From Succinimonas sp045124755 (GTDB taxonomy: Bacteria; Pseudomonadota; Gammaproteobacteria; Enterobacterales; Succinivibrionaceae), in the NCBI RefSeq assembly GCF_045124755.1, contig NZ_JBGVMK010000022.1: DNA of 8,189 nucleotides, one strand, 5' to 3'. Below, piece after piece: positions 1 through 4,677 of the stretch (position 1 is its first letter; each line of letters starts with the position of its first letter). The notes under the pieces were generated by a model. That model saw only the letters and a program-made list of their open reading frames with translations. It ran no database searches and was not told the DNA's origin. The position numbers and the translations under genes are program-made.

Positions 1-1673
1 GCCCAGATAACCAGAGCCAGAGCCAGAATCAGGAGGCCGGCATCGAGGCATTCCCGGAAGGACGGCTTAACCAGCTTGACATTCCGGATGTAGTTCGCCA
101 GCATGAAGTCTTTCTTTTCCACCTTGTCCTGAAAATTTTGCGCCCACTTGCGGCCCAGACGCACATTGGAGGGGTTCCAGAACAGGGCGTTACGGATCTG
201 CTCGTTCAGGGAGGAACGGATCTTTTCATAAGCGTCGTGGCTGATCTGGAGGTTCGCGGCGTTCCGGGTATTGGTGTTCAGAATCACATTAAGCTCCGAA
301 AGCAGCCGGAATCTGAGCTCCAGCTGCTTCTTCAGGAGGCCCTCGATTTCGGGATTCTGACTGAAATCGCTGCGGTTATCCTCGTAGATCTTCTTCCGGA
401 AGCCATCCAGACTGTTCAGATCATTACGGTTCTGATACATCATCATGCGGCGATCGGACAGGTTCTCGGTAAAGTTGTCAGGGAGATCTATCTTCCGGTA
501 GTAGTTGTTCTGCGCCAGCAGGATCCGGGCCAGATTCACCGTGCCCTTGAAATAGGAAATCTGGTTATTGAGATCCTCCTCAAAGCTCCGGGCCTCGGCG
601 ATAAGCTGGGTCAGGCGGTTGTTTTCGGCCTCGTACAGGTTGTTCTCGCGGTTAACGAGCTCGATATCCTTCTGAATCATGCTGTTGAGCTCGGCGAGCC
701 GGGCCACTGCCGGATACTCCCTGGCGGCGCTCACCGCCTTGCTGGCCTTGTCCATGGTGCTGGAGAGATTTTTCCGCCGCATTTCCGCATGGAGCTCCCT
801 GATATTGTCCAGAAAGTCAGTTACCGCGGACAGGATCTCCTGCCGGTAGTTAACCCCCACTGCCAGGTTTTTGTAGGACACCTCATAATTGTTGAGAATG
901 AACTGGGTGACATTGATTTTGGAGGTGTGCGCCGCATTCCGGGCCTTCAGCCGGAGGTACTTAGTGGGACTGGTGTTGCGATCCAGATCCCGGAGCACCG
1001 CGGTGTTTTCCTGAATCTCTGCGGTCAGTTCGCCGATTTTGGCGGTAGATGTTTCGATATAGCTGCTGGAATTGTCATAGAAATTCTTCACCCGGCTGTA
1101 GGCAGTCTGGGCATTTTCCTTTTTGGCGGTGTATTTGGCGATCAGGAGGGCCAGATCCGCATCGGAAAGAGTCGGGGCCAGCTTTTTATCCGCCTCCAGA
1201 TCCTTGAAAAACGCCTTATGCTCCCGGAGATAGCGGTTGTCCTCGGGATCCATGTTAATAAAGGTGTACACCCATTCCATGGTTTTAACGTCGCTGAGGA
1301 TTTCCTGATCGCTTTTCCGGATATCAAGATAATCCTCCAGGGCCTGGGTCTCTTCCGGAGTGATGCTGCCGTCCTTCTCCTTTTCCTGCAAGGCCCGGAT
1401 TCTCTTCTCGATTTCCGCAAGGCCGATGCCGATTCTGGCGGGATCGTTAGGATCCACCTCGCTGGCTACGGACGGGGTGTTTTTGGTCTTCCGGCCTTCG
1501 GGGAGATCTCCGGCCCGGTCGTCATGCTCCACCGTAAGGGATGCGGGCTTCTGCTCCTTGGGAGCGGTCTTGCCTGGAGCGGCTTCGGAGGTTCCGGCCA
1601 CCGCCAGAAACAATAATGCTGCCGCTGCCGGAAGCGCCATCAGTTTAAAAAATCCTTTCTTAATCATAGCCAT
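1..1673 (-). CDS. mscK: MscK/KefA-family mechanosensitive channel, N-terminal part (cut by the left edge)
   Basis: The frame is open for 557 codons and leaves the window, so roughly half of a protein of about 1,100 residues is present. It begins with a signal peptide: basic start MAMIKKGFFK, a hydrophobic AAAALLFLAVA core, and probable cleavage after SEA (residue 31). A polar, Lys/Glu-rich, helical region follows, of the coiled-coil kind found in the periplasmic domain of MscK and MscM. Recognisable family stretches are LARILLAQNNYYRKIDLP near residues 380-397 and the ALFW motif near residue 497. The last residues (ECLDAG then LLILALALVIWA) start the first inner-membrane helix. The MscS-type pore lies outside the window. 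Family members open under membrane tension to release solutes during osmotic downshock. The ATG at 1673 is preferred over those at 1667 and 1640 because it keeps the basic signal-peptide start, although its ribosome site is weak. The assignment is from recalled family resemblance; MscM is the alternative. Confidence 0.82.
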   Translation of the reverse strand, partial: MAMIKKGFFKLMALPAAAALLFLAVAGTSEAAPGKTAPKEQKPASLTVEHDDRAGDLPEGRKTKNTPSVASEVDPNDPARIGIGLAEIEKRIRALQEKEKDGSITPEETQALEDYLDIRKSDQEILSDVKTMEWVYTFINMDPEDNRYLREHKAFFKDLEADKKLAPTLSDADLALLIAKYTAKKENAQTAYSRVKNFYDNSSSYIETSTAKIGELTAEIQENTAVLRDLDRNTSPTKYLRLKARNAAHTSKINVTQFILNNYEVSYKNLAVGVNYRQEILSAVTDFLDNIRELHAEMRRKNLSSTMDKASKAVSAAREYPAVARLAELNSMIQKDIELVNRENNLYEAENNRLTQLIAEARSFEEDLNNQISYFKGTVNLARILLAQNNYYRKIDLPDNFTENLSDRRMMMYQNRNDLNSLDGFRKKIYEDNRSDFSQNPEIEGLLKKQLELRFRLLSELNVILNTNTRNAANLQISHDAYEKIRSSLNEQIRNALFWNPSNVRLGRKWAQNFQDKVEKKDFMLANYIRNVKLVKPSFRECLDAGLLILALALVIW

Positions 1674-1823
1674 CAAATAACAACTCAGAAAACCGGAAAA
1701 CGCAGAAACCCGTAAAACAAAGAAAATCGCGGCATTTCCGCTCTGTCCGAAGCCCGTCCTGATGCCTGAGATTGCTCTGGATCTGTTCAGGATCAGCTCC
1801 GGAACCAAAAAATTATTTCCAAT

Positions 1824-1860
1824 GATAACAAAAAGAGGAACTGCCGCGGCAATCCCTCTT
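1824..1860 (-). terminator. Rho-independent terminator of glk
   Basis: Read on the minus strand, a 28-nt hairpin (1860 to 1833) pairs AAGAGG with CCTCTT and continues inward through A-U, G-U and G-C pairs to a GC-rich tip around GCCGCGGC. TTTTGTT follows immediately. The stem is close to perfect over its full length. It lies 26 bases beyond the glk stop codon and upstream of the channel gene, so it should end the glk transcript and leave the channel gene to its own promoter. I could not find a convincing promoter in 1674-1823. Confidence 0.85.
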
Positions 1861-1886
1861 CCTGCGATAATGTCATAAGGTCAGCA

Positions 1887-2861
1887 TCAGCCGAGCTTGA
1901 TCCCCAGTGTCTGTCTCAGATAAGCGCCGGCGCCGATAAGGCCGCAGTACTTCTGAGTGATTACATATACCGGGATCTGAGAAAGATACTTCTTGAAGCG
2001 GCCCTTGTCCTCAAAAGCCACCCGGAAGCCGGAATTCTTAAAGAACTCCAGGAAGCGGGGCACAATGCCGCCGGCAATGTAAACGCCGCCGAAGGCTCCC
2101 ATGTTCAGAGCCAGATTGCCGCCGAAGCGTCCCATCATCACGCAGAACAGGCTGAGAGCGCGATGGCAGTCGGTGTCGGGATCATCTCTGAGAGCTCTTT
2201 CGGTAACATCCCGGGGCTCCAGAGCCTCCGGCTGTCTTTCGTCGGAAATCACAATGGCGCGGTAGATATTGACAAGGCCCATGCCGGAAAGCAGTCTTTC
2301 ATAGGAAACGTGGCCGATTTCTTCCCGGAGCACGGCCAGAATGGCATCCTCTTCCTCGCTGTTGGGGGCGAAATCCACATGGCCGCCCTCGCCGGGAACG
2401 CTGATCCAGTTGTCCTTGAAATTAAAGAGGTGAGCCACGCCCAGGCCGGTGCCGGCGCCGTAAACCACTACCGGCTTATCCTTGGCGGGTTCGCCGCCGC
2501 CGATCTGCACCAGATCCTGCTTTCCCAGCACCGGAATGGCCATGGACTGGCCGGTGAAATCATTGATGATTTCCAGATTGTCCAGCTTCAGATTGGCCTT
2601 CATCTCGGAAATGTAGAATTCCCAGGGATTGTTGGTCATCACCACATGATCGCCGGTAATAGGACAGGCAATGGCAATGCAGGCATCCTTGACCTTGATG
2701 TCGGCGTGCTTGCCGAAGTACAGCCTGATCACATCCTCGAGGCTGGAGTTTTCCAATGCGGAGAATACCTCAACATCGCTGATCTCGCCGTTTTCAAGAT
2801 TGCAAAACGCCAGACGGGCATTAGTGCCGCCTACATCTCCAACCAGAGCATAATTTGCCAT
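1887..2861 (-). CDS. glk: Glucokinase (ATP-dependent, E. coli Glk type)
   Basis: This cytoplasmic enzyme phosphorylates glucose with ATP to glucose-6-phosphate. The 324-residue product matches the roughly 321-residue E. coli enzyme almost end to end. Visible motifs are the phosphate loop DVGGTNAR (residues 9-16), EIINDF with the catalytic-base Asp at 101, the second nucleotide loop GAGTGLGVAHL (135-145), PGEGGHVDFAPNSEEE with glucose-binding Glu158 and His161, Glu188, and GGIVPRFLEFF (264-274). The zinc-binding CxCGxxGC motif of ROK-type glucokinases is absent. The start at 2861 was chosen because GGGAG lies 9 bases upstream and the protein then begins MANYALVGDVGG like its relatives. An in-frame ATG at 2867 is too close to that site, and a longer frame to 2897 adds non-homologous residues. 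The gene is divergent from hexR, has its own terminator, and is probably controlled from the intergenic region. Confidence 0.97.
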   Translation of the reverse strand: MANYALVGDVGGTNARLAFCNLENGEISDVEVFSALENSSLEDVIRLYFGKHADIKVKDACIAIACPITGDHVVMTNNPWEFYISEMKANLKLDNLEIINDFTGQSMAIPVLGKQDLVQIGGGEPAKDKPVVVYGAGTGLGVAHLFNFKDNWISVPGEGGHVDFAPNSEEEDAILAVLREEIGHVSYERLLSGMGLVNIYRAIVISDERQPEALEPRDVTERALRDDPDTDCHRALSLFCVMMGRFGGNLALNMGAFGGVYIAGGIVPRFLEFFKNSGFRVAFEDKGRFKKYLSQIPVYVITQKYCGLIGAGAYLRQTLGIKLG

Positions 2862-2903
2862 TTCCATAAACTCCCATATGCAACTTAAACTTAACACCGG
2901 ATC

Positions 2904-2928
2904 CGAAAAAGCCCCGCCGGCTTTTCCG
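2904..2928 (-). promoter_or_regulatory. Terminator-like hairpin in the glk leader
   Basis: On the minus strand GAAAAGCC, loop GGCGG and GGCTTTTTC form a seven-base-pair core stem (2907-2913 with 2919-2925), followed by one mismatch and two further pairs. The 3' arm contains five consecutive T residues, so it resembles a short intrinsic terminator or attenuator. It lies about 45 bases upstream of the glk start, inside the leader if transcription begins near 2994. The arms are nearly symmetric, so a role on either strand is possible. Confidence 0.4.
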
Positions 2929-3000
2929 CAGAATTATCCGCCAAATCATCATCCTCCGCCCCTTCCATGAGCGCGGAGAAAATAATCCGCTATGGTGCAT

Positions 3001-3029
3001 ATGTTACCGGAACAATGAAAACTAGTGAA
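3001..3029 (-). promoter_or_regulatory. Possible glk promoter
   Basis: On the minus strand TTCACT (3029-3024) and TAACAT (3006-3001) are separated by 17 bases, each matching the sigma-70 consensus at four of six positions. This would give a leader of about 130 nt ahead of glk. The match is weak, but it is the best-spaced pair I found upstream of glk. A palindrome at 3002-3014 overlaps the -10 box, as expected for a repressed promoter. Confidence 0.35.
3002..3014. promoter_or_regulatory. Palindrome TGTTACCGGAACA, candidate operator upstream of glk
   Basis: Five of the six base pairs around the central C are complementary (TGTT paired with AACA, plus the inner C-G). The site covers the proposed glk -10 box. 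Read on the minus strand it is TTGT, seven bases, ACAT, one base away from the TTGT-N7/8-ACAA pattern I recall for Pseudomonas HexR. Which protein binds, if any, is inference. Confidence 0.3.
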
Positions 3030-3038
3030 TTCCGGGAG

Positions 3039-3059
3039 ACAAATTTTTCAAATTTTTGT
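3039..3059. promoter_or_regulatory. AT-rich imperfect palindrome
   Basis: A 21-bp element has arms ACAAA and TTTGT and an A/T-rich middle; eight of ten symmetric positions pair. It lies just upstream of the proposed glk -35 box, where it could be an activator or repressor site. AT-rich DNA yields such symmetry by chance fairly easily. Confidence 0.25.
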
Positions 3060-3311
3060 GAGATCGTAAAAGGTGCGGCGCCAAATTGCGTCTGAGAAAA
3101 CATTTTCAGGCTTCCGGAGCTCCCGGATCATGACGAAAAAACCGCTTCCCTGCTTTAGCGATGTTCCTTTTTTCATCGTTCTTCCCGCATTCCTCATTGA
3201 TTTCATGCTTTCACGCTTTCATCATCATTCCGGACCGGAGGCTTATTGCTGCCCTGCTATGCTACTATGCTGCCCTTGCCATATGCCTGCTCTGCCTTTG
3301 CTGAAAGCTCG

Positions 3312-3326
3312 TGTAATAAAATTCAG
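3312..3326. promoter_or_regulatory. Candidate HexR-type operator (TGTAAT-AAA-ATTCAG)
   Basis: The site carries an intact TGTAAT half followed by AAA and a degenerate second half. Against the HexR consensus TGTAAT-N3-ATTACA, recalled for other gammaproteobacteria, nine of the twelve half-site bases agree. It lies upstream of a possible hexR promoter at 3355-3382. The assignment rests on memory of the motif and on hexR being adjacent. Confidence 0.3.
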
Positions 3327-3354
3327 GCAAAAAGAGCCGTTTTAGCAAAAGCGT

Positions 3355-3382
3355 TTTACGGAATTTTCAGCAGTTTTATAAA
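3355..3382 (+). promoter_or_regulatory. Possible sigma-70 promoter toward hexR (distal)
   Basis: TTTACG (3355-3360) and TATAAA (3377-3382) are separated by 16 bases; they match four and five of the six consensus positions. Transcription would start near 3389, leaving a leader of over 300 nt before hexR. The surrounding DNA is AT-rich, so chance resemblance is possible. Confidence 0.35.
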
Positions 3383-3468
3383 AATTTCCATTCTTCTCCG
3401 GAAAAAATTCCAGGATGTGCCCTGAACGACATTTTTGCAGAAAAATATGAAATCGTTTTCTAGCGCTG

Positions 3469-3477
3469 TGCTAAAAT
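3469..3477 (+). promoter_or_regulatory. Extended -10 promoter element toward hexR
   Basis: TGCTAAAAT provides the TGn extension joined to TAAAAT, which matches five of six bases of the sigma-70 -10 consensus. No good -35 box lies at 16-18 bases, which extended -10 promoters tolerate. Transcription would begin near 3484, giving a leader of about 220 nt before hexR. Confidence 0.4.
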
Positions 3478-3483
3478 CAGCCG

Positions 3484-3509
3484 TGCCGGATTATTATTTA
3501 TTTCCGGCA
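3484..3509. repeat. Perfect inverted repeat around an AT-only loop
   Basis: TGCCGGA (3484-3490) and TCCGGCA (3503-3509) are exact reverse complements separated by twelve bases made only of A and T. The repeat sits at the predicted start of transcription from the extended -10 element, so it could be an operator or a hairpin at the 5' end of the hexR mRNA. Confidence 0.4.
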
Positions 3510-3556
3510 GGAGCACCGGGAAGAGCCGCCCTCTTGCAAAACCGCTCTCCCGAAAA

Positions 3557-3571
3557 TGCGGGCGCCCCGCA
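3557..3571. terminator. Short GC hairpin with flanking A/T runs in the hexR leader
   Basis: TGCGGG (3557-3562) and CCCGCA (3566-3571) form a six-base-pair stem with a CGC loop. On the plus strand it has A runs on both sides and no T tract, so it should not terminate hexR transcription. On the minus strand it is followed by TTTT, so it might weakly terminate antisense RNA from hexR. It could also just be leader structure. Confidence 0.25.
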
Positions 3572-3613
3572 AAAAGAGCCGGCGCCTTAAAACAGATAAT
3601 AAAACACCGCCCG

Positions 3614-3632
3614 CCTGTAGTTTTATTTCAGG
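3614..3632. promoter_or_regulatory. Candidate HexR autoregulatory operator
   Basis: The core 3616-3630 (TGTAGT, TTT, ATTTCA) differs from the recalled HexR pattern TGTAAT-N3-ATTACA at two of twelve half-site bases. It is extended by CC and GG so that CCTG pairs with CAGG at the ends. It ends 73 bases before the hexR ATG and lies downstream of both proposed promoters, a position suited to roadblock repression. It is the best HexR-like site seen in the window, but the consensus is from memory. Confidence 0.4.
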
Positions 3633-3705
3633 AATGCTGTCACCTCCTGAGCCGCCTCCTGAAAGCTGCAGCCGCCCCCAGCCAGAGCTAGATGAGGACT
3701 GATTG

Positions 3706-4632
3706 ATGAATTTTCTGGATTCCATATTTGAGAGATATGATTCCCTGAGCCGCACGGAAAAGAAAATCGCCGATGCGGTAAGAGCCGATCCCCACTCGGT
3801 GATAAGCTCCAGCATCGCCAATCTGGCGAAGCTGGCGGAGGTGTCCGAGCCTTCGGTGCACCGCTTCTGCCAGCACCTCAATCTCAAGGGCTTTCCGGAA
3901 TTCAAGCTCAGGCTGGCTCAGAGCATTGCCAAGGGCACTCCCTATGTGAACATTCATGTGGAGGCCAATGACACTACCGAAAACTATACCAAAAAGATTT
4001 TCGAGGCCTCCATTTCCGCTCTTACGGAAGCCCAGAAGAGTCTGGACATTTACGTCATCAAGAGATGCGTGGACATTCTGAGCTGCGCCAAGAAGATCAC
4101 CTTCTGCGGCCTGGGCTCCAGCGCCGCCGTGGCTCATGACATGATGAACAAGTTCTTCCGCTTCAATATCCCGTGCAATTACTTCGAGGATCCGGTAATG
4201 ATGCTGATGAGCGCGGCCAACTCCAATCTGGAGGAGGTGTTCATTCTGATCTCCCACACCGGAAGAACCAAGGATCTGGTGGATGTGGCCACCCTGGCCC
4301 GGAGCCGGAACGCCACGGTTATCGGCATGACCGCCAAAAACTCTCCCCTGGCCGAGGAATGCACCCTGGTGCTGTCCATGAACATTCCCGAAGACACCGA
4401 CATTTACATCCCCATGGCCTCCCAGCTGGCCCATCTCACCATGGTAGATGTGCTGGCCACCGGTCTTATTCTCCGGAAGGGGCCGCAGTTTATCGAAAGC
4501 CTGAAGAAGGTCAAGGAGGGCATTCAGGAATCCCGCTATGCTCCGGGAGTGACTCATGCCTCGTCTCAGGCCGCCCCGGGAGAAACCCCGGAGGCCGGGC
4601 AGCGGACTCCGGCCGGACAGCGTCCGGCGTAG
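3706..4632 (+). CDS. hexR: HexR-type transcriptional regulator (RpiR family)
   Basis: This DNA-binding protein controls central sugar-catabolism genes. Characterised HexR proteins release DNA when bound by the Entner-Doudoroff intermediate KDPG. The 308-residue product has an N-terminal RpiR helix-turn-helix domain (about 1-77; VSEPSVHRFCQHLNLKGF at 46-63) and a sugar-phosphate-binding SIS domain (about 125-255) with GLGSSAAVAHD (135-145), SHTGRT (183-188) and PEDTDIYIPM (228-237). It follows E. coli HexR closely to ESRY (278). It then has about 30 extra Ala/Pro/Gly/Gln residues; the E. coli protein is about 289 residues. The ATG at 3706 is chosen over an in-frame TTG three bases earlier because AGGA (3695-3698) is 7 bases upstream. 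It is divergent from glk, a typical HexR target, and is followed 45 bases later by an unknown gene, probably on the same transcript. Confidence 0.94.
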   Translation: MNFLDSIFERYDSLSRTEKKIADAVRADPHSVISSSIANLAKLAEVSEPSVHRFCQHLNLKGFPEFKLRLAQSIAKGTPYVNIHVEANDTTENYTKKIFEASISALTEAQKSLDIYVIKRCVDILSCAKKITFCGLGSSAAVAHDMMNKFFRFNIPCNYFEDPVMMLMSAANSNLEEVFILISHTGRTKDLVDVATLARSRNATVIGMTAKNSPLAEECTLVLSMNIPEDTDIYIPMASQLAHLTMVDVLATGLILRKGPQFIESLKKVKEGIQESRYAPGVTHASSQAAPGETPEAGQRTPAGQRPA

Positions 4633-4659
4633 CCGGCGACCCGGCTGAGACGGTTCTCA
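4612..4659 (+). repeat. Three consecutive hairpins at the hexR/downstream-gene junction
   Basis: Three perfect stems lie head to tail: GCCGGAC-AGC-GTCCGGC (4612-4628, inside the hexR 3' end), AGCCGG-CGAC-CCGGCT (4631-4646, starting within the stop codon) and TGAGA-CGGT-TCTCA (4646-4659). The second and third share base 4646. No T run follows, so this is not a standard intrinsic terminator. The next gene's ribosome site AAGGAG begins at 4664. The structure may protect the hexR message or adjust the ratio of the two products. Confidence 0.5.
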
Positions 4660-4677
4660 ACACAAGGAGCGCAGCTG

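Larger units (their letters stand above)
2862..3705. other. Intergenic region between glk and hexR with no convincing gene
   Basis: This 844-bp gap separates the divergent glk and hexR genes. The glk-proximal part has a leader hairpin and a possible minus-strand promoter. From about 3100 to 3310 the plus strand is pyrimidine-rich and locally repetitive, with GCTGCCCT at 3248-3255 and again at 3269-3276. From 3311 to 3705 lie promoter-like and palindromic elements listed separately. An open frame at 3073-3345 is not credible: it starts at a GTG with no properly spaced ribosome site, and its protein is Cys/Phe/His-rich and resembles nothing I know. I see no tRNA or known small RNA. Confidence 0.6.

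Noticed and set aside
138..1616. Long open plus-strand frame (492 codons)
   Set aside because: It is in codon register with the minus-strand channel gene, whose signal peptide and MscK-like motifs are recognisable. The plus-strand product resembles no family and has no ribosome site.
2163..2888. Open plus-strand frame of 241 codons
   Set aside because: It is antisense to glk, which is unambiguous end to end.
2862..2897. Longer glucokinase start at 2897
   Set aside because: The twelve extra residues have no counterpart in known glucokinases and the ribosome site GGGAG fits the start at 2861.
3073..3345. Possible 90-codon gene in the glk-hexR gap
   Set aside because: The GTG start has no properly spaced ribosome site and the composition is Cys/Phe/His-rich and repetitive. 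An internal ATG at 3130 is little better.
3688..4557. Open minus-strand frame of 289 codons
   Set aside because: It is antisense to hexR; its Gly/His/Val-rich product is typical of a shadow frame.
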